Position numbers and translations under genes: made by a program. A DNA stretch of 12,111 nucleotides from NCBI GenBank assembly GCA_040006755.1, contig JBDTWJ010000116.1, forward strand, positions 1-12,111, read 5' to 3'. Below the pieces are notes generated by a model. The model searched no databases. It was not told the origin of the DNA and saw only the letters and a list, made by a program, of their open reading frames with translations. Position 1 is the stretch's first letter. Each line of letters starts with the position of its first letter. Positions 1-5,908 of this stretch are shown here, piece by piece. The stretch is from JAENVT01 sp040006755 (GTDB lineage Bacteria; Actinomycetota; Acidimicrobiia; Acidimicrobiales; Ilumatobacteraceae).

Positions 1-163
1 TTCGCCACGAATGCTCCTCGAACGGTGAGTTTGTTCACCACCCGGTAACCCGGGCGGCAATTTCCTCACGATACCCACGAGGTCAAGCACCTCACACCCC
101 GTCCTGTCAAATCATGGATCATCGAGGATTCTGATACAGACGCACCGTGTATCGTTCGCGGGC
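1..163. other. Intergenic region at left edge, two small hairpins
   Basis: I see no convincing gene in this stretch. It contains two adjacent small inverted repeats: GGTGA (24-28) with TCACC (35-39), and CCCGG (41-45) with CCGGG (50-54). Neither is followed by a T-run, so they are weak as terminators. On the minus strand GAGGAG (bases 19 to 14) lies five bases before a GTG (bases 8 to 6), so a leftward gene may begin here, divergent from the gene at 164. Only two codons or so would be in the window, so this cannot be confirmed. Confidence 0.4.
150..155 (+). promoter_or_regulatory. Candidate -10 box (TATCGT) for the ABM-domain gene
   Basis: TATCGT matches the actinobacterial -10 pattern TANNNT and ends eight bases before the ATG at 164. 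No clear Shine-Dalgarno sequence precedes that ATG. The spacing suggests a leaderless or nearly leaderless transcript. No good -35 element is visible. The assignment rests on pattern and spacing only. Confidence 0.35.
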
Positions 164-514
164 ATGGCCCCGGACGCCGAGCCGGCAGGTGTCGAACTGA
201 CCGAAGCACGGGTCGAGCTCGCCATCGTCACGATGCGGTTCGCCGCCGCCGACGCCGCCTCACTGCTCGCGGTGCTGTCGAAGTACGTCGTCCTGACTCG
301 GATGCAACCGGGCTGCCGCAACATCGACCTGTGTGCCTCGGTGACCCAGCCCGGCCGCTATCTCGTCATCCACAAATGGGGTTCGGTGGCTGCCCAACGG
401 GCACACTTCGACAGCGACGTGATGGTGGAAATGGCCACGTCATGCAATGGATTGCTGTCGGCACCACCCGATATCGACCTGTGGGACGGTGCCAGCGCTC
501 ACGATCTCATCTAA
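164..514 (+). CDS. Antibiotic biosynthesis monooxygenase (ABM)-like domain protein
   Basis: This is a 116-residue soluble protein without a signal peptide or membrane segment. Residues about 17-105 read like a single ABM (dimeric alpha/beta barrel, ferredoxin-like) domain. A strand-rich N-terminal part (VELAIVTMRF, 17-26) is followed by a helix, then the family's PGC turn at 49-51, a strand with YLVIHKW (66-72), and the usual helix with His81. Members include quinol monooxygenases such as YgiN and heme-degrading or purely structural proteins. The fold is small and variable, so the substrate cannot be told. The ATG at 164 is preferred because of a -10-like box just upstream, although residues 1-16 are probably a disordered tail. 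It stands alone, 88 bases before the next gene on the same strand. Confidence 0.68.
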   Translation: MAPDAEPAGVELTEARVELAIVTMRFAAADAASLLAVLSKYVVLTRMQPGCRNIDLCASVTQPGRYLVIHKWGSVAAQRAHFDSDVMVEMATSCNGLLSAPPDIDLWDGASAHDLI

Positions 515-539
515 CCCGAAAACTCCGTGCAGGATGAGG

Positions 540-567
540 TTCGGAACAGCCGCAGCGGCTGTAACGT
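540..567 (+). promoter_or_regulatory. Candidate promoter with palindromic operator before the Bax-inhibitor gene
   Basis: TTCGGA (540-545) and TAACGT (562-567) are spaced by 16 bases and could serve as -35 and -10 elements. The spacer is almost entirely a palindrome: ACAGCCG (546-552), a 3-base centre, and CGGCTGT (556-562). Its last base is the first base of the -10 box. That placement is typical of a repressor site, but it could also be a short hairpin ending the upstream transcript. No regulator gene is in the window. Confidence 0.35.
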
Positions 568-590
568 TCGACTCAGTTCACCGTTCGCCC

Positions 591-597
591 AAGGAGG
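591..597 (+). promoter_or_regulatory. Strong Shine-Dalgarno sequence, decides the start at 603
   Basis: AAGGAGG lies five bases before the ATG at 603. It is the best ribosome binding site in the window and fixes the start of the Bax-inhibitor gene, although the frame stays open upstream to an ATG at 447 that would overlap the preceding gene. Confidence 0.85.
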
Positions 598-602
598 CGT
601 CC

Positions 603-1412
603 ATGTCAAACCCAATGCTCAACGAGTCCACCTGGAACAAGGCAGCGCGATCTCCGGGCTGGGGAGCTCCCGACCCGACGACCCGCGCCACGCCGATCAC
701 CGACGGTCCGGTCAGCGCTTGGAACTCGCAGGTGATGACCGTTGGTGGAACGATCAGCGCGACCGGCGTCTTGATGGTCGTGTTGCTCGCTGCTGCAGTC
801 GTCGGCTGGCAGACGGGTCCCGACAACCAAGGCGAGGTTCGTGGCTTCCCTGCGCTGGCGTTGGTCGGCATCCTGGTCGGCTTCGCCTGCGTCATAGCCA
901 TCTACTTCCGGCCGATGTGGGCCAAGTTCCTAGGCCCGATCTATGCCGTCGGAGAAGGCTTCTTCCTCGGTGTGATCTCCAAGGCGTACGAGAGTTATCA
1001 GCACGGCATCGTCGTGCAGGCGGTCGGTGCGACCCTTGCCGTCTTCGCCGTCATGCTTTTTCTCTATCGCACCCGAATCATCAAAGTCACCGAGCGGTTC
1101 CGCACGATCGTCATCGCGGCGACCATGGGTCTGATGCTCTTCTACATGGTGTCGTTCGTCATCCGGCTGATCGCCGGCCCCGGCGCCGTCAGCTTCCTGC
1201 AGTCGGCCAGCGGTCTCGGCATCGCGTTCAGCGTGTTCGCTGCCGGCTTGGCCGCCATGAACCTGGCGCTCGACTTCGACTTCATCGAGCGCGGTTCCAA
1301 GCAAGGCCTGCCGAAGGGCATGGAGTGGTTCGCAGCGGTTGCCTTGATCGTCACCCTTGTGTGGCTGTACCTCGAGCTGCTTCGCCTGCTGAGCAAGCTG
1401 CAACGCCGCTAG
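603..1412 (+). CDS. Bax inhibitor-1/YccA family membrane protein
   Basis: This 269-residue integral membrane protein belongs to the BI-1/YccA (TMBIM) family, whose bacterial member YetJ is a pH-sensitive calcium leak channel. A soluble N-terminal segment (1-45) carries the WNKAARSPGW stretch (11-20) often seen in actinobacterial homologues. It is followed by about seven hydrophobic helices, near 49-69, 83-102, 108-126, 136-155, 168-190, 203-223 and 241-262. The conserved acidic motif LDFDFIERG (223-231) sits between the last two helices, where the family has its sensor aspartates. The length is slightly above the usual 210-240 because of the N-terminal tail. The start is set by the AAGGAGG at 591-597. 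The stop codon overlaps that of the convergent hydrolase gene. The family call is strong; the transported ion and role are not shown by the sequence. Confidence 0.9.
   Translation: MSNPMLNESTWNKAARSPGWGAPDPTTRATPITDGPVSAWNSQVMTVGGTISATGVLMVVLLAAAVVGWQTGPDNQGEVRGFPALALVGILVGFACVIAIYFRPMWAKFLGPIYAVGEGFFLGVISKAYESYQHGIVVQAVGATLAVFAVMLFLYRTRIIKVTERFRTIVIAATMGLMLFYMVSFVIRLIAGPGAVSFLQSASGLGIAFSVFAAGLAAMNLALDFDFIERGSKQGLPKGMEWFAAVALIVTLVWLYLELLRLLSKLQRR
1409..1412. other. Shared CTAG supplying stop codons to two convergent genes
   Basis: The palindrome CTAG gives TAG on the plus strand (1410-1412, end of the Bax-inhibitor gene) and TAG on the minus strand (1411 to 1409, end of the hydrolase). The two genes therefore overlap at their ends with no intergenic space. 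Confidence 0.9.
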
Positions 1413-2410
1413 CGCGGGGTCGATCCCAGCGTTCGCAAGAACCCCAGCAACGCGTCGTTGAACGCCGCTGGGGCTTCTTGCTGCGTCCAATGGCCGACGC
1501 CGTCCAGGATGGTGGACCCACGGAAGTTCGGCAGCACGTTCTTCATCCGTTCGACGCCGGACGGGTCCATGACGTTGACGACATCGTCGGTCCCGCCGAT
1601 GAAGTAGACGGGCATCGTCAGTCGCTCGGGCTCGAGGTCTTTGACGATCTCGAAGTTGGCATCGAGGTTTCGGTAGTAGCTGATCGGTCCGAAGAAGCCG
1701 CTGTGCGCGAGCTCGTCGGCGTAGGTCTGCAGGTCGCCTTCTGTCAGCCACGGACCTTCCGGACCCTTGAACGGGCGCGGCGGGGCGTCGCTCAGCATCG
1801 TCAGGAACCCGGTGCCGTCCATCGGCGGCATCTCGGCGGATGCATCCCGTGCGGCGAAGCGAGTGCCGCTGGCGCTCCACATCACCTTCGCCAGCGAGTG
1901 GTAGGGGTCGGCGTCGAGTTCGCCTTCGGCGACGCCTGGCTGCTGGAAATAGAGCATGTAGAAGAAGCGATCTCCATACAGAGCCTTCATCAGCTGTGTC
2001 GGCCGCGCGGGCCATTGCACGAACGGGACGCTGACGCCGACCACTGCGCGAACTCGTTCGGGGTGCAGGCGGGCCAGATCCCACACGATCAGAGCACCCC
2101 AGTCGTGGCCGACAAAAACTGCGTCGCGCTTGCCGAAGTGGTCGAGGAGCGCCAGCAGGTCGTCGGTGAGGTTGACGATGCCATACGCGTCGATCTCGGT
2201 CGGCGCCGATGAATGGCCGTACCCCCGCTGGTCGGGGGCGATCACGTGGAAGCCCGCCTCGGCGAGCGGCGCCATCTGGTGTCGCCACGAGTGGGCGAGT
2301 TCGGGGAAACCGTGGGACAGCACGACGGTCGGGTTGGCAGGGTCTCCGGCCTGGTGCACCCGCAGCATCACCCCGTTGACGTCGATGTCGTTGACAGTCG
2401 GCTCGGTCAT
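1409..2410 (-). CDS. Alpha/beta hydrolase, soluble epoxide hydrolase type
   Basis: This 333-residue cytoplasmic enzyme has the full set of epoxide hydrolase motifs. They are the oxyanion-hole HGFPE (33-37), the nucleophile elbow GHDWGA (101-106) with Asp103 instead of Ser, a charge-relay acid in GGTDD (272-276) and the catalytic His307 in GVGHW. Lid tyrosines that activate the epoxide oxygen are available at FYMLY (150-154) and SYYRN (244-248). An Asp nucleophile followed by Trp is the usual signature of epoxide hydrolases converting epoxides to vicinal diols; haloalkane dehalogenase is the main alternative, but the HGFPE motif and lid Tyr residues favour epoxide hydrolase. The ATG overlaps the stop of the gene before it by four bases, so it is translationally coupled as the last member of the leftward cluster. 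The physiological substrate is unknown. Confidence 0.88.
   Translation of the reverse strand: MTEPTVNDIDVNGVMLRVHQAGDPANPTVVLSHGFPELAHSWRHQMAPLAEAGFHVIAPDQRGYGHSSAPTEIDAYGIVNLTDDLLALLDHFGKRDAVFVGHDWGALIVWDLARLHPERVRAVVGVSVPFVQWPARPTQLMKALYGDRFFYMLYFQQPGVAEGELDADPYHSLAKVMWSASGTRFAARDASAEMPPMDGTGFLTMLSDAPPRPFKGPEGPWLTEGDLQTYADELAHSGFFGPISYYRNLDANFEIVKDLEPERLTMPVYFIGGTDDVVNVMDPSGVERMKNVLPNFRGSTILDGVGHWTQQEAPAAFNDALLGFLRTLGSTPR
1435..1481. terminator. Long bidirectional hairpin, probable terminator
   Basis: GCAAGAA-CCCCAGC (1435-1448) pairs with GCTGGGG-C-TTCTTGC (1467-1481). The result is a 14-bp stem with one bulged C (1474) and an 18-base loop that itself contains AACG/CGTT. On the plus strand it begins 22 bases after the Bax-inhibitor stop, and the GC-rich stem is followed by CTTCTT, so it suits termination of that transcript. 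On the minus strand it lies inside the last 25 codons of the hydrolase gene. The T-rich part is short and belongs to the outer stem, so factor-independent termination is plausible rather than certain. Confidence 0.6.
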
Positions 2411-2934
2411 GTTGCGATCGCCTCGAGTTCTCCCCAGGTCAGTCCGTCATTCGACCACAGCCGATCGAAGGCCTCGTCGGCCGTGTCACTGAAGCCATGT
2501 CTGTTGCGGAAGTTGTAGCGCCAGCGCTGCTGATTGACCGGGATGCCGAGCCGCTCGAGCCGGCCGACGCTGTACGTCTCCCACGCGGCGACTTGGGCCA
2601 GGGTCAGCTCGTCGTCGGGAGGAGCCTCGCCGAATCCACCACTGAGCCGGTCCTTCACCCGCAGGAGCACGCGACCGAGGGAAGTCGCGGTGGCGACCTC
2701 ACTCTGCTGGCGCGGTCGTTTGGTGTCCTCGAACGCCCCACTCTCGACGCGTATTGCGATCGTGTCGCCGATCTCGACTCGTGTGCGCGTCAGCGGCGTG
2801 GTCTCGTCGACCTCGATGCTCACGGTGCGATCAGCGAGGCCCAGCGATGCGAGCAGCTCCTCGGCGACGCGCTGGATCAGCGCCGGATCGTACGCAACGA
2901 ACTTGAACTCCTGTGGGGTGACCGTCACGCTCAT
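2407..2934 (-). CDS. Protein of unknown family, middle of the leftward cluster
   Basis: I do not recognise this 175-residue protein. It is soluble, with no signal peptide and no membrane segment. Residues 1-75 look like a small alpha/beta domain: a strand, a helix at 18-33, then strands at 37-43 and 50-66. Residues 76-97 form a charged linker and helix. Residues 108-172 look helical and rich in Trp and Arg, with a distinctive patch RWRYNFRNRHGF (137-148) and three further Trp (118, 160, 167). It starts ten bases after the DUF455-like gene stops, and its own stop overlaps the hydrolase start by four bases, so it is clearly part of the same transcription unit. Codon use and amino acid composition look like those of its neighbours, so the frame is credible. 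Function unknown. Confidence 0.75.
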   Translation of the reverse strand: MSVTVTPQEFKFVAYDPALIQRVAEELLASLGLADRTVSIEVDETTPLTRTRVEIGDTIAIRVESGAFEDTKRPRQQSEVATATSLGRVLLRVKDRLSGGFGEAPPDDELTLAQVAAWETYSVGRLERLGIPVNQQRWRYNFRNRHGFSDTADEAFDRLWSNDGLTWGELEAIAT

Positions 2935-2944
2935 GCCGGATGTC

Positions 2945-3796
2945 TCATGCAGGTGCGTTGGCCTTGGCTACGAACGCTTTGCGTTCGTCGAGGGCGGCAA
3001 GGCTGACCTCGGCGATCTCCTCGACCTCGTTGTCGGTGAACCCGGCGAGCTCGCGGAAGCGTCTGGCGAGACCGATGGGCGACTCAGCGCTGTCACTGCG
3101 GGTGCCTCCGTAGCTGAACAACTTGTCGACGACGCTCTGAAACTCGAGCGCCTGCTTCCGTCGCTCGGGATCGTTCTCGGTGACCTTGCGAAGCCAGTCG
3201 CTGCCCATCTTCACGTGGGTCACTTCGTCGGCGAGCATCCAGTCTTCGCAGAACTCGAGGTATGGGTCGCCGGCGAGATCGCCGAACTCCTTCATCGTGG
3301 TGAACACGTCGATGGCGAGTCCTTCGAGGGCTCGGTTGACGCCGGCCAGTCGCAACACGGGATCGGTGCTGCATGCCGCCTCGAACAGCATCGTGTTCTC
3401 GGCGAACTGACCGATCTCGGTTCCCATCCAGTCGCTCAACTTCACGCTGATCTCGACGTGACGAGCTTCGTCCCACGCTTGACGCGCCATGTCCATCTTG
3501 AGCGCGAACGGCACGGTGTCGGTCGCAGCCTGGTCACCACCGGTTGTGCCGGTGTCGAAGTCGTGGCACGTGCGACCGGCCCCCTCCAGCGCCTGGATCT
3601 CGCCGACGAAGATGCCGTGCATCAGGGCTCTCGCGGCATCGGTTGCGTCGCGGCGCGACGGCGTGAGGCGATTGCTGTTGCGCGCTTGCTGACCGGTATC
3701 GACGACCGTTCGCGGATCGCCCATTCGCTCGCGGTTGCTGATCGTGTGGAACCGCTCGTCGCGGGCCAACTCCTCGACCGGGAAGAACTGTCTCAT
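2945..3796 (-). CDS. Ferritin-like diiron protein, DUF455 (COG2833)-like
   Basis: This 283-residue soluble protein has the four-helix ferritin-like pattern of the DUF455 group. Candidate metal ligands appear in the expected order: Glu66 in HGIFVGEIQ (60-68), Glu110 and His113 in the ExxH of WDEARHVEI (108-116), Glu158 in RALEGLAID (155-163), and Glu191 with His194 in the second ExxH (DEVTHVKMG, 190-198). That set is complete for a carboxylate-bridged diiron site. Known proteins of this fold include the tRNA hydroxylase MiaE, PaaA and Coq7-type hydroxylases, but DUF455 itself has no settled reaction. Its ATG overlaps the stop of the preceding gene (also ferritin-like) by four bases, which suggests that the two are made together. 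An oxygenase, peroxidase or iron-handling role is possible. Confidence 0.75.
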   Translation of the reverse strand: MRQFFPVEELARDERFHTISNRERMGDPRTVVDTGQQARNSNRLTPSRRDATDAARALMHGIFVGEIQALEGAGRTCHDFDTGTTGGDQAATDTVPFALKMDMARQAWDEARHVEISVKLSDWMGTEIGQFAENTMLFEAACSTDPVLRLAGVNRALEGLAIDVFTTMKEFGDLAGDPYLEFCEDWMLADEVTHVKMGSDWLRKVTENDPERRKQALEFQSVVDKLFSYGGTRSDSAESPIGLARRFRELAGFTDNEVEEIAEVSLAALDERKAFVAKANAPA

Positions 3797-4428
3797 GCCG
3801 GGCTACCGATCGACCCGGGCCCGGCGATACCACCGGCCTCGAGCATCAACTTCTGAAGGCGGGACTGGTGCGCGGCTGCGCGGTCGATCTCATCCGGTGT
3901 CTCGATGAGGGATTGAAGCATCATCTCCCCGTCGCGCCAGTCGTCGAACTCGTCTTGGAGGACGAAGTTGATCGAGCGGATCGTCGGCGCATCCGTGATC
4001 TGGCTGGTGTTGTTGCGGTGGTACGTGTATACCGCGATGAAGTGAGGGATGAAGACGCGGTAGACGCCGGTCAGCTTTTCGATCGTCATGTCGGGCGCCT
4101 CTGGTTCCGTCATGGCCTCGACGAAGCGAACCATCGCGTCGTTGGCGGGCTGCGTGAGCCGATCAGGATTCATCTCGCGGAGCTCTGGCAGACGCTTGTG
4201 CCACAGCTCCGCGTGCCATGCGTGCTTGTAGCAGTGCGTGCCGAGGCGCATCTTGACGTCGAGTTCTGGCACGGTGGCGACCCAGCCGCCGAGTGCCTCG
4301 AACAGCTTCATCTCAGCCCACTTGTAGTTGCCGACGCGACGTGCCGACTCCTCGACATCGAATGACCCAGGGAGCTCGCGGCGATCCCATGGAGCGAACG
4401 GTGCCCTCGGCTTGTGCGGGTCGGCCAC
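3793..4428 (-). CDS. Ferritin-like protein with altered metal-ligand pattern
   Basis: This 211-residue soluble helical protein reads like a shorter relative of the DUF455-like protein encoded just after it. Helix 1 carries Glu39 (YKWAEMKLFE, 35-44). Helix 2 has a His-rich stretch with an ExxH at Glu74/His77, plus His65, His69 and His72. In the last helix the usual second ExxH is replaced by ExxD (Glu160, Asp163 in DEFDDW). No clear helix-3 glutamate is seen, only His129 and His137. It may bind metal differently or act as a non-catalytic partner, as PaaC does for PaaA. The GTG start is supported by GAGGGGG four bases upstream. It overlaps the next gene by ATGA. The ferritin-like assignment is by pattern and less sure than for its neighbour. 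Confidence 0.6.
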   Translation of the reverse strand: MADPHKPRAPFAPWDRRELPGSFDVEESARRVGNYKWAEMKLFEALGGWVATVPELDVKMRLGTHCYKHAWHAELWHKRLPELREMNPDRLTQPANDAMVRFVEAMTEPEAPDMTIEKLTGVYRVFIPHFIAVYTYHRNNTSQITDAPTIRSINFVLQDEFDDWRDGEMMLQSLIETPDEIDRAAAHQSRLQKLMLEAGGIAGPGSIGSPA

Positions 4429-4432
4429 GTTG

Positions 4433-4439
4433 CCCCCTC
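4433..4439 (-). promoter_or_regulatory. Shine-Dalgarno-like GAGGGGG before the GTG start at 4428
   Basis: Read on the minus strand, GAGGGGG is followed by CAAC and then the GTG at 4428. This purine-rich site at a suitable distance is what decides the start of the first ferritin-like gene. Confidence 0.6.
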
Positions 4440-4490
4440 AGGCGCTCTGCGAATAGGTCGCCGCCGATGTTGATGGCGGACTCCTGCCGG

Positions 4491-4521
4491 ACAGTAGTTG
4501 CCAGCATTCCTGTCGGGTCAA
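4491..4521 (-). promoter_or_regulatory. Candidate internal promoter for the ferritin-like genes
   Basis: On the minus strand TTGACC (4521 to 4516) is followed after 19 bases by TACTGT (4496 to 4491). Both hexamers are good matches to -35 and -10 elements, although the spacing is two bases over the optimum. The site lies in the only sizeable gap of the leftward cluster (105 bases between the ABC1 kinase and the first ferritin-like gene) and would give a leader of about 55 bases with a Shine-Dalgarno site. The four downstream genes may therefore be transcribed separately from the kinase. Confidence 0.35.
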
Positions 4522-4533
4522 CGCGGACGGCCG

Positions 4534-5898
4534 TCAGCGGTGACGTGCCGACATCCGCCATGCACGCTCGGCCTCGCCGAGCGGCGTAGAGGGCGGTCCG
4601 GCGTCGCGATACTCCAACAGCATCGATCGCCACGGTGCCGTTACCTCGAGTTTGCCGAGGATCGCGCTGACGCCCCACACGACGCGGTCGAGGATCACGA
4701 AACTCGGTGGCATGTTGAGGTTTTCGATGACCTTGGCATGAGGTCCCTTGACGTCGATGATCGTCGCCATCGCGTCACGAACGAAGTCACGCGTGAAGGT
4801 GAACGTGTCGCTGAGGTATGGCGCGTAGGGGGTGCTGACATAGTCGTAGACGTCCTGCGCTTCCAGGCCGTGTCCGTAACGGAGGAAGCCGATGTCTTCC
4901 ATCACTGCTACCAACATCTCGGGATCGCGGTGGACGACGATTGCGTCGAGACTGGGAACGAGTTGCTGCCATTCTCCAGGTGTCCATCGCTTGACCAAGC
5001 CGAAGTCGAGGAACGTGACATCGCCATCGATGGTGAACCTGTAGTTGCCGGGATGGGGATCACCGTTGAACGCGCCGATGCGGTACACGGCGTGTTGGGC
5101 GAAGCGCCAGATGGATTCACCGGCCCGTTGGCGCGCCGGTGAGTCTGCCTTCGCGAGGAATTCGGCCCACGACAACCCGTCGACCCACTCACTGGTCAGC
5201 ACACGCTTGGTGCTGGTCGCTGGGTCGACGGCAGGAATGGATACGAACGGGTGACCGGCGAAGCAGTCGGCGAACTCCGTCTGGCTGGCTGCCTCGAGCT
5301 CGTAGTCGAGTTCGTCGCGCATGCGGGTGCGGAGCTCATCGACCAAAGCCTTGGCATCGAGCCCCTTGAGGACGAACGCCGTGCCGAGACGATAGAAGGC
5401 CTCGGCGTTGTCGAGGTCGGTGTCGATGGCCGCGGCGACCCCTGGGTACTGAACCTTGACGGCGACCTGACGACCGTCACGTGTGACGGCACGATGCACC
5501 TGACCCACACTGGCCGCAGCGATCGGTATCGCCTGCCAGTCGAGAAAGATCCGCTCCGGCGGTTGGCCGAGCTCATCGGTGATCATCTCGTATGCAAGGG
5601 CCGGGGACATCGGCGTTGCGTCGGATTGCAAGGTGGCAAGCGCCTTCTGTGCGTCGTCGGGGAGTGCCTCCATGATGAAGCTCAGCAGCTGGCCGAACTT
5701 CATCAGCGCCCCCTTCATGTTCCCCAATTCGCGGGCGACGTCCTCTGCGGTTCGAATCGCGAACTGCTGGTCGAGTTCTTCGCGTCGCGCGCCCCGGTTG
5801 GCGAGCCGACGCACACGGTGTACGACGAAGCGGCCGCCGTTGCGCGCCGTCAGTCGCCACACGCGTGCCGTGCGGCGCCAGTGAACCAGACGGCTCAC
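4534..5898 (-). CDS. ABC1/AarF/UbiB-family atypical kinase-like protein
   Basis: With the GTG start at 5898 this is a 454-residue protein of the ABC1 (UbiB/COQ8) family of protein-kinase-like ATP-binding proteins, which support quinone or lipid metabolism. All hallmark motifs are visible: KxGQ as KFGQ (67-70), the Ala-rich nucleotide loop AAASVGQVH (127-135), the VAVK lysine (Lys148), the ExD motif (Glu196, Asp198 in DELDYE), GDPHPGN (279-285) in place of the catalytic loop, and DFG (298-300). The frame stays open to an ATG at 6000, but that would put 34 Arg/Ser-rich residues inside the preceding gene, so GTG 5898, ten bases after that gene's stop, is preferred. No clear membrane helix is seen. 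The family is sure; its partner pathway (menaquinone or other isoprenoid lipid) is not. Confidence 0.88.
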   Translation of the reverse strand: MSRLVHWRRTARVWRLTARNGGRFVVHRVRRLANRGARREELDQQFAIRTAEDVARELGNMKGALMKFGQLLSFIMEALPDDAQKALATLQSDATPMSPALAYEMITDELGQPPERIFLDWQAIPIAAASVGQVHRAVTRDGRQVAVKVQYPGVAAAIDTDLDNAEAFYRLGTAFVLKGLDAKALVDELRTRMRDELDYELEAASQTEFADCFAGHPFVSIPAVDPATSTKRVLTSEWVDGLSWAEFLAKADSPARQRAGESIWRFAQHAVYRIGAFNGDPHPGNYRFTIDGDVTFLDFGLVKRWTPGEWQQLVPSLDAIVVHRDPEMLVAVMEDIGFLRYGHGLEAQDVYDYVSTPYAPYLSDTFTFTRDFVRDAMATIIDVKGPHAKVIENLNMPPSFVILDRVVWGVSAILGKLEVTAPWRSMLLEYRDAGPPSTPLGEAERAWRMSARHR

Positions 5899-5908
5899 GC
5901 CAGCCGGA

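Noticed and set aside
41..54. CCCGG/CCGGG hairpin as a terminator of an upstream gene
   Set aside because: Five-base stem and no T-run; too weak to call as a separate feature.
527..2212. Long open frame (561 codons) on the plus strand across the Bax-inhibitor gene and antisense to the hydrolase
   Set aside because: Its product is Arg/His/Gly-rich low-complexity typical of an out-of-frame reading of GC-rich codons, and both genes it overlaps have clear family motifs.
930..2288. 452-codon minus-strand frame antisense to the Bax-inhibitor gene and out of frame with the hydrolase
   Set aside because: Extremely Arg-rich with no recognisable motif; a shadow frame of two well-supported genes.
2534..3856. 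440-codon plus-strand frame opposite the unknown and DUF455-like genes
   Set aside because: No motifs. The minus-strand genes have overlapping ATGA junctions and diiron motifs that explain the region.
4313..4678. 121-codon minus-strand frame through the gap between kinase and ferritin-like gene
   Set aside because: It overlaps both flanking genes out of frame. A stretch in the gap looks briefly protein-like, but there is no start signal and no family resemblance.
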